Positions 12,434 to 22,412 of a stretch of 64,000 nt of DNA are shown piece by piece. A program made the position numbers and the translations under genes. Numbering within the stretch: position 1 is the stretch's first letter; each line of letters starts with the position of its first letter. This stretch comes from Armillaria gallica (lineage: Eukaryota > Basidiomycota > Agaricomycetes > Agaricales > Physalacriaceae): the NCBI GenBank assembly GCA_037576215.1, contig JBANDB010000003.1, positions 3,286,001 through 3,350,000 of the forward strand. Direction: 5' to 3'. Below the pieces are notes generated by a model that was not told the DNA's origin, made no database searches, and worked only from the letters and a program-made list of their open reading frames with translations.

Positions 12434-14032
12434 ATGTACCGTCAAATTGGACCCTATCTCTTTTTAGTCAGTATCAAATCACGTACTACAAACGGAAACC
12501 TGCTACGTTCATCCTTCTCTCTCCTATGCACGGTGTTGCTGTCCGTAATACGCATTAGACTAGATCAAGTTGTTTCTTTGCCATAATCTATTGCACCCAG
12601 CCTTCAGCTCAGGGCACAGATTCCTATCAAGCCCAAGTCGCACCGGGAATCGAAAAATTCAGGATGATCCGATTATGAACGTAAATACGTAGTCCCGACG
12701 CCGTCGGGATTCCTTTATATAGATAACGCGCCCCGGGCGGCATCGCGTGAATCGTCACCCTGAACCTCGGAATTCCCTGTGCGAGTCTAGTCTTGCGACG
12801 CCGAGCGATGAATGTTACACTTTAAGGTACCGGTGACTTTCAAAAGGAGGGGCTAGAACAAGTGTGAATGCTGCCGACGTAAGTCATTCAAGTTACAGCC
12901 ACTGCCGACGTCGGTAGCATGAAAGCGGTACCTGGCTGAATAGAGCTAAGAATCAACAAAAAGGAAAACGTGAAGCAAGGTTATCGGATTAATTGGGGAG
13001 CCAAGTCTTGAGCTAGAGCTCGAAAATCCAAGTCAAATACCTACCAGAACCGACCGAGTTGCAAGTCTCGGCTGCACTGACTATTCTCGTAAACTTAACA
13101 TCCATTCACTTTGGCCTGCGATCCTAGGCCAGCAGTGACTGCGGCCGATTTTTTCGGGATTACGTCGATTCTGCTGCAACAGGTATCAACGTAATACTAT
13201 ATGGTCGCCATTGATTCATTACCGATGGATTATCGTATTCATTGCGGAGTTTGTCTTCTCGTCCTGTATTCAGGCGATTCCTCGTTCATATTGGCTCCGG
13301 TGAACGCTTGAGTCATGCATGATACCTGGGTGGAGAAAGAGAGAGCCCGAGGCCGACAGTGTCTGTACCACCTTAGCTACAGAGCATATGGAAGTAGCGG
13401 GATATGTGTAGTAGCCGAAGCTACTATGGTGTAAACCATGATGCAAGAGTTCTGTATCAATTTCTGATTCCATCGGTATTCATAGGTCGGCGAGGGTACA
13501 TAATATTCGCCAAGCAGAATGCGTAGTTGACCGGCCGAGCGAACCATCTGATAGGGTTCTCAACGTCACGGACACAATGCGCCTACGAAGCTGGATTCAC
13601 CAATTCCCCGAGTGCAACTCAGAGAGACCGATACGTCGCTTCGATATCTTGCAATTCCAAGTCCAAAGATGAGAGTCCCATAGCATCCGAGTTCCATAGC
13701 CGAAGGGTCTTCATCCAGTCTCTGTGATGCTCCATATCCAGAGAAGTACGGAGCGAGTTGATCAATTTCGTTCGTGCTAGAGAGTTGTCACTGGCAGAAG
13801 TCTTCGATGAAAGTTGTGACCGGGTCGCAGTACCGCTCGCTCTACAGATTGAAGAAGATCAGGGACAGCAAGTATTGACAGTATTGTTAGGTGGTCCAGG
13901 TTAAGTGACTGTCTCTAACGCTGAACTCCAGAATAAAAGTCACGAATGCGAACGGATAGCGGACCGAACATCCGCTTGGAGACCAACCCATTTAGGGCAA
14001 GCTGGTAATCCGATCCGTACTTATTCACCTCC
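12434..14032. other. Gene-poor stretch of 1.6 kb
   Basis: No coding region is supported on either strand; short open frames lack splice sites and domains. The stretch holds one clear inverted repeat at 12693-12709 and a 10-base palindrome CCGACGTCGG at 12905-12914, whose half CTGCCGACGT also occurs at about 12880-12890. Confidence 0.5.
12693..12709. repeat. Perfect 8-base inverted repeat with 1-base spacer
   Basis: The arms are TCCCGACG and CGTCGGGA around a single C. It lies about 260 bases after the ATPase stop codon and is followed within 10 bases by TTTATATAGATA. It could be a protein-binding site or part of an uncalled promoter; a terminator is unlikely at this distance. Confidence 0.6.
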
Positions 14033-14832
14033 ATGGCTCCTAAGAAAGGTCGTAATCGCGAGCCCTCTCCACCGCCAGCACCTGCAGAGCAAGCAGATAT
14101 CCCACCGCCAGTCGAGCCAACGCCTCCAGTTCAAGTTTTGTATTGCGCAGGTCTCTTACCCTTTAGCTCCAACGCATTGGAGTACTCACCAAATCCATCA
14201 TGTAGTATGCTCGTATCCACCAGAATACTGCGAATTTGGCGAACATCTCACGCGGTGTAAAGACTGGCTGCAGGAAGCCCATCCTGATCTGTACGAGAAA
14301 TACTACTCCGATGGTTGGCCGGATAATCTCATTTTGGAGAATATGACGCTGACTGGCTACAGAGGCGCTACAAGCAAAGATTGGCACTCTAAGTTTGCAG
14401 GCTCAGCAAAAGCTTGAGAAAGATACGGCAAAGAAGGAAGCCAAAGCAGAGGCGAAGGCAGACGCTGCTCTGAAGAAGAAAATGGCATCGCAGGTGCGTT
14501 CCACTCATTTTCCTGACAGCGATAGAACCCAATTATCTTCCTAGATCACCATCAAACGGATCGAGAGGAATAAGCGGAAATATGTCACATCTGTTCACGG
14601 CCTTGAAGCTTTCGGTGTCGACCTGAAGAAAGTCGCGAAACAGCTTGCCTCAAAGTTCGCTACGGGATCGTCGGTTACGAAAAATCCCCAAGGGCAGGAT
14701 GAGATCGTCGTACAAGGAGATGTGAGCGGTGAGATACTTGAAATGATAGAAGATGGTGTAGGGTTGCTGAAAGGTATTCCCGCTGACAATGTCGAGCTTG
14801 TTGAGGAGAAGAAGAAGAAAGGAGCGGAATGA
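14033..14832 (+). CDS. TMA22: Density-regulated protein homologue (DENR/TMA22)
   Basis: This factor works with MCT-1/TMA20 on the ribosome in recycling of 40S subunits and in reinitiation. The start MAPKKGRNREPSPPP is followed by a splice that joins VLYCA to VCSYPPEYCEFG, giving the Cys-containing zinc-binding-like N-terminal region characteristic of DENR. A lysine/alanine-rich linker leads into the SUI1 fold (ITIKRIERNKRKYVTSVHGL, then FGVDLKKVAKQLASKFATG). It ends in EKKKKGAE, about 190 residues, the normal family length. Introns lie near 14150-14210, 14315-14380 and 14490-14545. The stop is TGA at 14830. Confidence 0.93.
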
Positions 14833-15130
14833 GCCATCATTAGGGTACGTGGTATTATTTTCTGCTGTGTGAAAAAAAGACAATAACACCTGGTGCAGGA
14901 CATATATTACTTGAGTTCATGTATTAGTATTATCTTCAAGGCCAGTGGTCAGTTTGAGATCTGCTCGTGTTTCCTTTTCCCGCCTCCAGACCGGTATTGG
15001 TGAACACAGGGACGACCCCGGCTTGATGAAAAGCAGCGCAAAATGCCTCGTGTCATGTTACGATCCTTCTTTTAGGCTGACGGTATGCGGCGATTACTTG
15101 TGTATCCTACTCGAGGTGCCACACGACTCT

Positions 15131-15809
15131 TCAAGTCCACGCTTTTTTAAACTCGAGCCACCTCTCGTGATTCCCATCCATATCTGCATATACTCTCTCC
15201 CAGTCCTGGCAAATCCGAGTTTCACCAACTCTGTCGGCGTCCGACTCGTAGTCTTTCTCCAAAAAGTCCCCCCTCTCCACGGTGTCCGTCGTCTCGCACA
15301 GCAGCCACTGTCGAAGGTAATTCAAGCAATGTTTCACATGTTTCGGCATCCCCTCATGCGCCGGGTTCAACAGCGCGATATGTAGAATCCGAACGCAATG
15401 CATTTCGTGGTAGTGGACGGGGATAAAAACGCGGTTCTCTGGTCCTAATCGGACGCGACCAAAGTCCATGGCTTTGAGAATGGAGTACCACTCATCAAAC
15501 GCGACTTGGTCGGTCCTGTTGTTTTCGAAACGAACGGATTCACGAAATGTCAAGGCGACAGGGTCTGTATCGAGGGAGGGTCCAGCGAGAGGGTAATAGA
15601 GAGGAAAGTCGCCGCCAATGTAGCTGTAGCCATCTGTCATTGGTGAGCTACTTCAATATCTCTTTGATGAAGGAGATTATGGGCACACCAGACACCGCCT
15701 GCCATTCATCTGAATATGAGAAGAATCGCCGACTTCTCCACAGAACGATACTAATATTGATGGCGGTTAAGGCCCAAAGGACATATACGTGGAGTGGTCG
15801 CTTAGCCAT
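15131..15809 (-). CDS. UstYa-family (DUF3328) protein, intact HxxHC motifs
   Basis: Exon 1 encodes a short tail and one membrane segment (VYVLWALTAINISIVLW). A 55-base intron (donor GTGTGC, acceptor ATGACAG near 15635) joins it to DGYSYIGGDF. The soluble domain carries both family motifs, HEMHC and HVKHC, followed by LNYLRQWLLC and the CQDWERVY block, for a protein of about 210 residues, normal for the family. Known: ascomycete UstYa/UstYb proteins are membrane-anchored oxidases that cyclise ribosomal peptides such as ustiloxin. Inferred: this copy is catalytically competent. It lies on the same strand as the hydrolase, membrane protein and second UstYa gene to its right, consistent with a small cluster. 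Confidence 0.88.
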
Positions 15810-16078
15810 CGCTGACCGTCATTAATGGTGGGAGAATGAGAGTTAGATCCGCAACAGCACCCTCATCAGCAACGTTGATTTCAGGTGGCGCCTTCCTCTC
15901 CTTACTCAAGGCTACTCGAGGGCCCTGCTCTCGAAAAGGCAGCCAAAGAATGTGTCTTCGGTTGTCACCGTCCCCGCTTCAACCTTAGGCCATCATCCAG
16001 ATGCCGCCGAAGTGTAACTGCACCAGAAGCAGATCCATATATACACAGATCCATGGTAAGCGGATGTTGATAGCATAT

Positions 16079-16216
16079 TTACCCTGGGCGGTGATGGAAG
16101 TACGACTTCCCAAGGATGCAATACTTACCATGGTCGGGGTTAGGCTGTCCGCTTCCGACCAAGTATTGGACAACACTGATGGTTATCGAAGCTCCCAAAA
16201 ACAGTTGTAGCAACAT
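16079..16216 (-). CDS. Micro-ORF with hydrophobic leader, 45 codons (candidate)
   Basis: The frame starts with a hydrophobic leader (MLLQLFLGASITISVVQYL) followed by GSGQPNPDHG and ends after HHRPG. An internal GTAAGT...CCCAG pair would, if spliced, truncate it to about 30 residues. It lies 48 bases downstream of the hydrolase stop on the same strand, inside the UstYa block, and has little room for its own promoter. It could be chance, a decayed first exon of another gene, or a short secreted peptide. Confidence 0.2.
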   Translation of the reverse strand: MLLQLFLGASITISVVQYLVGSGQPNPDHGKYCILGKSYFHHRPG

Positions 16217-16264
16217 GTTGATTTCCAAGCATCATTGCGCAGCACCCCCGAACAGCATCTAATC

Positions 16265-17223
16265 CTACACCTGGCCAAGGAATTCGTCTACAACATCCAT
16301 ATACCGTTCCCTCTCCTCCCATTGAGGCATATGGCTGGAATGCGCAAATTTCACCCATTTGACTTTGTCGATCCGCCAGAAGAAGGGCGCGCAGACTTCG
16401 TCGGTCATATAATCATATTCGCCATTGATGATCAGCGTCGGGACACGGATGAGGTGAATCTTATCGATGATATCCCACTCAAATTCGAGAACATTCTTTC
16501 GCCTGTGATATTTTGACGTCAGAGAGTGCTCAGGGACAGAATGGATAGCCCTTACATGTTGTCCAGAACGATAGCCCCTCCATCATCATCTTCTGTCTGC
16601 TTGATGGTATGAATGACTTCAGCTGGAATAGGCTTCATTCGACACGCATAATTCTCGTAAAAGACGCGCCACGCCGCTTTGTACTCCTCAGCTAGCGTCG
16701 TCCCTTCACTTTCATGCCTCTTGATGGTCTCTCCCACCTCGGGCGGAAGCTTTGCCATGAGTTTCCACCTCGCTTCGTTCCGCAATTTCGCACTGGCAAG
16801 GCCATTCGCGAGAATAAGCCGTCTGAGTCCGCGTAGCTGCCGGCGTATGATGAACTCGGCCCCGAGTTGTGCTCCCCATGACTGTCCGAGCAGATCGTAA
16901 GTCTTATCGGTCAGGGAGAAGTGGGCAATGAGGTTTTCGAGCTCATTGACGAAGAGCTCAATAGACCAGAATGAGGAGGGTTTGTTGTGGACGTGCGAAG
17001 AGTGCCCAGTCCCGATTTGGTCGTAGAAGATTACAGCGGTGGGGGGATCTCTGGTGGTGAGGTCCACAAGGGGAAGCATGTAGTCGTGAGAACCTCCAGG
17101 GCCACCATGAAGGACGATAAGGGGAGGACGTCGAAAGGACGTTATGTCTCCCGCTATCTTGTACCACGTGTGAAAGGATTCACCGTTCACCGTAAATGGG
17201 ATGGTACCCTCTGTTATAGACAT
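16265..17223 (-). CDS. Alpha/beta hydrolase, proline iminopeptidase/amino acid amidase type (S33)
   Basis: The protein begins MSITEGTIPFTVNGE and has the oxyanion-hole motif HGGPGGSHDY, the S33 landmark YDQIGTGHS and the nucleophile elbow GQSWGA, whose serine is the catalytic residue. After an intron at about 16504-16556 (which restores NMRKNVLEFEW) come the acid NGEYDYMTD and the histidine region FAHSSHMPQWEERERY. The length of about 300 residues fits the family. Known: S33 enzymes release N-terminal residues or hydrolyse amides. It sits between two UstYa genes, so a role in trimming a peptide product is possible, but these hydrolases also act in general metabolism. There is no signal peptide. 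Confidence 0.9.
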
Positions 17224-17439
17224 TGCTTCGAGGGTGTAACATTGGCGACCATAATCCCACTGCTTTTATAGCCTCTGAAGCTTAGAGCAGAATGGTGATC
17301 CGAAATCCTGTGATGGATTCGACTTCTCTACCACTCATGATCATTAAATACATACCATGTGCAAGTGAACCGGAATGATCAAATAGCTACCCTTTCTATA
17401 TGCAGCCTAAATATTTTACATAGATAAGAGAAATCAGAT

Positions 17440-18714
17440 TCATGGCTTGGCACTGCTTGGTGCGCTTCCGTCACTGTCGCTCCCACTCGAAGTGGGGTTT
17501 GGAAGACAAATCCCATCGACATCACCGTGCCAATGGGGCTTTTCTTGGTCTTGAAAAGTCGGAGCAGACCTGTTTTGGAACTGAAGGCTGGACATGGGTG
17601 CTGACAATGTCCTAGTATCCCAAGCTCGGCGGGATGCTACACGTAGCATGATGAGCATTGGAGCTAACACCTTTGGAGACGTATGTGAGCAAGTCAACAT
17701 AGCAAGGACACAAATGGCTTACTGGAGCTAAAGCCTGCAGTGGCAGGAATATGCTTGCTACATGGCTCCCCAGACCGTACGGAATGACAAAACATATGGA
17801 ATTGACGGCATATATGAATGAGCTTTCGATGATCAAGGCTGCTGCAGAGACATACGGCGCTGCCGCGGCGTAGTCATGCCCAAAGAGGCGATTTAATTGT
17901 CGACGATACATCAGCAACCGCCCTGCGATGAGTATCGAGATCAAGACATTGAGGCCAGCCGTCATGGCGAAGTACGGCACGCCAAAATTCACACTGAGGT
18001 GACCGAATAGACTCGCTCCAGGTCGCAAGGCTTGGAAGAGGAACAACGATCCCATAGCTTCAGGACAGGGTATTAAATCTAGTAAAGCGAGGAAAGGAAG
18101 CATACTTACCTAGCGTTCCGAGGTAAATTAGGATCGGAAGCGTAATCACATATAGCTTGAGGTGGAAAATGACCAAGCAACGATACAACTGTAGCCGTCG
18201 AGATGTTAGTTAAAATCTTTTGAAAGAAACTTGCCATGCAACATACGAGATATCCATCTGCCATCCAGCCACACATAACACCAACCACATTGGCGGTGGC
18301 CACAGCAGGCTGAGAGTACTGGGTCATCGAAAACCCAATCGGGCCACCGACATGTTCACGGTGATCGATGAACATGAGTTGTAACCATTTCATGTTTACA
18401 GAGATAAACGTCGTAGCAAAAGTGAACGAGACAATGGCGTATGCTATGAGGAACCAATTCCTCCTCTCGCCTCGGCGCTGAGGGAGATAAACGAGCGCAT
18501 GGATGGTCTGTAGGAACACTACTACTATAGCACCTAGAAAAACAGATGATAGGGCTTTAGTGATCTGTATCTCTCAGTCGAGTGATGACGGAACATTACC
18601 GAAGAGGATTTGGGAGAGGCAATCACCAATCAGGTTGGTCCGCTCCATGATCAGTGTGTCTTCAGGTAAGTCGGGCCTGTCCGACGTTGCAGGCACTGAC
18701 ATTGATGATGCCAT
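17440..18714 (-). CDS. Seven-helix membrane protein, Agaricomycete-specific family
   Basis: The N-terminus (MASSMSVPATSDRP) is soluble, followed by MERTNLIGDCLSQILFG and a chain of hydrophobic segments: VFLQTIHALVYL, FLIAYAIVSFTFATTF, TANVVGVMCGWMADGYL, a helix after HLKLYVITLPILIYLG, AMTAGLNVLISILIAG, LIIESSFIYAVNSICFV and a final helix before the tail. The tail of about 70 residues is rich in Ser, Pro and Asp. The motif ADGYLLYRC at the end of the third helix is typical of a large family in mushroom-forming fungi that looks receptor-like but has no proven function. Introns lie near 18540-18595, 18190-18245, 18062-18110 and 17665-17725. The gene is in the same orientation as its UstYa neighbours. 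Confidence 0.82.
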
Positions 18715-18991
18715 GGTTGAGACAGTGTTCCCGGGGCAAAAGACGCTTGTGGGGCGAAAGCAAAGCGAGGATGCTGTAAGTTTCTGTACGTGGGGACACC
18801 AAATTTAGAAATTCTAAATCGAACAAGTCGATGTGCAGGTTAATAGGGTCGGACTGATGAATAAGTTTCGTAATATCATGTTACTCCATGGCGTATGATT
18901 GATATGGAAAAGCTAATCAAACCAGTTTTCATACCCCACGAAGGGCTGGCTGCTCCGCCAGATTCCTGCTAAAGTTATGGGCAAGAGGTAT

Positions 18992-19678
18992 TCATAAACC
19001 CTGCAGGCTCTGTGTGGAAGTGAGACTGGAGTTCATCTTTGCCCAAGCATTGTACGATCGCTGATTACGTTCTGCTTCGCCATAAATCAATGTCCAGTCC
19101 CTGCATACAGCATCATAGTCTCGAACAGCATGCCCTTCCAGGTCACGAGTGGACTCGAGCCAGAGATGGGGTTGACAAAGAAGGGTAAGCCGAAGGTACT
19201 GCAAGCAATGCCTGATCAAGGGGGGAGGTGGCATTTGGGCTGGCGTGGTGATGAACTGTTGCCTAATGATGTCAAGGCACTTTAGGTTATGGAACAGAGA
19301 AACGGTGTGAACACGCGGTACACCATCTTCATCCGCAATGTGAACAATGTGACCGTGAGTGGGTAGTAACTGGGCCCATTCTTGAGCACCTTCTTCGGTG
19401 TCGATATCATAATATGCAGAATCCACAATACGCATGGCTACAGGCTCGTTGAATTCAACCGAGAACGAAAACGAATCTGCGGAGAACCACCGAGAATGTG
19501 ATATAAGTTAACTGCGTTGACTCACAACAGGAATGTGCCTACTCAGTTCTGTTGGCGTACGCATGTCATCTTCTGAAAGAGGCACTTCCAGGCCGTCTTT
19601 GGAAGACGTCCAGAGAATAAGCATCGAAACAAAGAAAAGTATGAGCGCCCAGGCACTCTGCCTGGTAGTCACGCTCAT
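18992..19678 (-). CDS. UstYa-family (DUF3328) protein with altered HxxHC motifs
   Basis: Exon 1 encodes MSVTTRQSAWALILFF, one membrane helix, and a short acidic stem. A 45-base intron (GTCAAC...CCGCAG, about 19464-19508) joins it to SFSFSVEFNEPVAMR. The domain then follows the family plan (VHTVSLFH, LQYLRLTLLC, CRDWTLIYG). However, the first motif reads HNLKC instead of HxxHC and the second reads LIRHC, so one histidine is missing in each. Because both motifs are implicated in metal binding and catalysis in UstYa proteins, this copy may be inactive, or act on a different substrate or as partner of the intact copy at 15131-15809. UstYa and UstYb of ascomycetes also work as a pair. Confidence 0.85.
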
Positions 19679-20837
19679 ATTGAAGGTATTATGTCGGTAT
19701 GATTGAAGGGGAGATGACGTTCTGTGGGGAGCGAAGGTCGTCAACAGGCTGGAAACCTCGGTAAGGAAAAAGATGAACCCTGACCTTGGAAACGACTTCG
19801 TGGAAGGTTGCCACACAAATTGTAACAGCCTGACCTAGGGTGCAGCAGACAAGATTCTCGGACTAGGTGCCGAGTTGAAGCAGAGATGCTGCGCCTGCCC
19901 TTTTCAGATATGGCAGTAAATCAAAGCAGTAGAAAAACGTTCTACCCGTTGTTTCGACGCTGAATGAGCCATAAAAAGCACGCTTAGAAGTCGTAATCAC
20001 TTTGCAAAAGGGAACCATCAGATGATGACGTACTGAGCGCTGAGCTATTTGACCGCAGTTAGGATAATAATCTGTTTATGCTGTTCTTCGTTAGCCGCCT
20101 GCTCGACATCACTCCAAGCGGCATATAAGAAGCGCAGATTTACCTGGAGTAGGCAGTATTAGGCTTTGTGATATTCCGGTTATATCGAGGGTTTGATGCC
20201 TCCAAGTCGGATGAGATCATTGGAGGGAATATATTAACTTCTCTTTCAAAGGGATGCTGTATCAAGAGCATAGCGTTGTTCGCAACGGAGATTTTTTTGC
20301 CAGAAGTATCAGTCTGAACTTCAAATGAAAAGATGGTACGATAAGGACTGTTCGAAAGCGCTCACGGTACAAACATTATACCATCTAGTATACACTACCG
20401 AGTGCTAGCCCCCCTGAAAGCTATGATCGCACCGTGGCGACAAACCTTCTCTCCCTTTAAATTCCTAGATTGTAGGAGATAGCCGTTGTAGAAGATTTCA
20501 AGAGTTGTTGTCAGGTTCGAACCGTATGCAACACAGAAAGTAGTACTTATATGGTCTCGGTATCAATGTCGGCGTATTGGGTTTGATACAGAATGGACTT
20601 CTTGCGAGATGCTTGGGGGCAGAGCGCATTGCCATTCATTCGAAACAGGACAACACCGGTTACTTGAAATGTAGACGGCGATTGCAGCGCCGCTTGAAGA
20701 TAATTGTAAGAATTTATCTGAATCCGGATATTAGTGAGATACGGACTTAAGGAGGAAATTCCGTGGAATTCATACTGGATACCTGCGCTCAAGGATAAAT
20801 AGCAGCGCTGTAAGGCTTGCCTGGAATCAAAATCGCC
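19679..20837. other. Intergenic stretch
   Basis: Between the second UstYa gene and the small secreted-protein candidate. An 82-codon minus-strand frame (20547-20792) begins with TTG and has no domain, so I leave it out. A TATA-like GATAAATA lies near 20793, about 40 bases before the candidate start at 20838. Confidence 0.4.
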
Positions 20838-21191
20838 ATGATCCTGAACCGCACCATTTACATCCTCTTGACTGCTCTCCTAGCTGGCACCTTGATGTCC
20901 CATGGTCTTGTAATACCCAAAGACGAGTTAGAAAGCGATTGCGCCAGGGATACGGACTTTGCCCAAGGTGATATCTTCACGACTTCAGAGAGAACGCTGA
21001 CTGACGCTGTACGGCAGATGGTATCGATAGTTTGAAAGATATTCGACGCGGCATTTGCTCTAGTCTTTGAAAAAGACCTATCACCTTTTATTCTTCTTCA
21101 TATACAACACTGGTAAGAAGCCACCAGAATTTGCTTGTAATTCGAGGCTCATCGTTGTTTGGCGCTGCAGAAAAATGCAAGGATCGCTGCT
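20838..21191 (+). CDS. Small putatively secreted protein (candidate)
   Basis: The first exon (20838-21020) encodes a convincing signal peptide: MILNRT, then a hydrophobic core (IYILLTALLAGTL). An acidic mature part follows with one cysteine (ESDCARD). Downstream splicing is ambiguous. With two introns of ordinary size (21021-21063 and 21113-21170; donors GTATCG and GTAAGA, acceptors CTCTAG and CTGCAG) the protein ends EKCKDRC at the TAA at 21189, about 84 residues. With one long intron it ends in an amphipathic stretch at 21233. Unspliced it stops at 21035. No Kex2-type dibasic repeats are visible, unlike classical ustiloxin-type precursors. No family is recognised. Confidence 0.4.
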
Positions 21192-22412
21192 AAGGGAATT
21201 CCCTTCTGGATTGCGGAGTTAATGAAGTTATGATTGTATTTTGAATCGTTGACAATGACATACCTCAATAAGAGCAATCGATGATTAGAACTTGACTGGA
21301 ATTCTGATTGTGGTGCCGTCTGAGACGGAGAAACCTCTATCGTTATGGGTCGCGTGTGATGTCCATGCGATGCTATAGCCACAGGCATTATCTTCGCTTC
21401 GTAAGTACATGTTGGATATCTTGGGGGCGCCGCTTTCTGCCGTGGACAGAAACAGTCTCGGCGACTATCGGATATAACGACGCACAAGGCATACAACCCG
21501 ACCTGATAGCATATGGTGTCAGAGATGTCATGAGATGATCTCGTATTGGATACCTTTTTGCGACCTGATCCGCAAACGCCTTTGAATAACCTCAGCTGGT
21601 GTGATCTTGTCAGCTCGAGGCTTTAATAGAGGCTCCACAAGCGAGACAGAAAGAATGTCCTGCCTTCATTCCGAGAACCAAGCCTTAGCTAATCGCGCGA
21701 CTGATCCTTCGTGTTTCCTTCGCCTCGGGTAAGAAGGACTCCCTTCGGCTACCTACATGTCGTCATTCTAGCGTGCTTCCAGCGTTTGATTGAGTTCTAT
21801 TCAGAGAGGCCATTATCATGAACACAGAACAGACGTGCCGACATAGGAGTGGTGGGTGGGTTGACGTCCGTTATTTGTCCGAAAGAGCTAGTCTCTGAAC
21901 TCGGCCAGACTCGAAGACAGAGGCCGTGTAGTTCCTATTGAGGGGTGAAGGACGGAATAACGGACTGGTAACTATTCAAGTGACAGGTATATCGAGCCTA
22001 GCACTCGGCTGACTTTCACTTGCCGATCGGGATTATCATTTACCCTAGAGGTTACTGGAAATCATAAGATAGACATCAGCGAAAGCCTTGGTGCCATTAA
22101 TCGATACACTCACCTCACATGGAATTTTCAGTCTGCTATAAGCACTCTGCATGAGGGGGAATGATAACATGCAATTGAAAATTAAATACACACAGCCCCA
22201 CATTACCATCCGAGGGAGTCCAAGATAAAAAAAAGGTGGGATATAGTATCGGTGTCTAGTCACCTACATATGTGCTTTCCAGGCAGTAATAAGAAAGAGG
22301 GTCGGAAGGTTCTTGAGAGTCCAGGCGTCTACTCTTCTATGAAATTTACACAGCTCCCCGACCAATAACAGTCACCTGTCAACGAAATATTAGCCACGCA
22401 GACCATTAGCTA
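21192..22412. other. Intergenic stretch
   Basis: Lies between the small secreted-protein candidate and the 3' end of UDP-glucose dehydrogenase. I see no supported gene; open frames at 21308-21538 and 22045-22263 have no domain or conserved splice structure. Confidence 0.45.

Noticed and set aside
20505..20525. GGTTCGAACC, resembling a tRNA B box
   Set aside because: No matching A box, acceptor stem or cloverleaf could be found at the right distance.
21149..21496. Minus-strand frame of 115 codons
   Set aside because: It starts from a non-ATG codon and overlaps the candidate exon of the small secreted-protein gene on the other strand.
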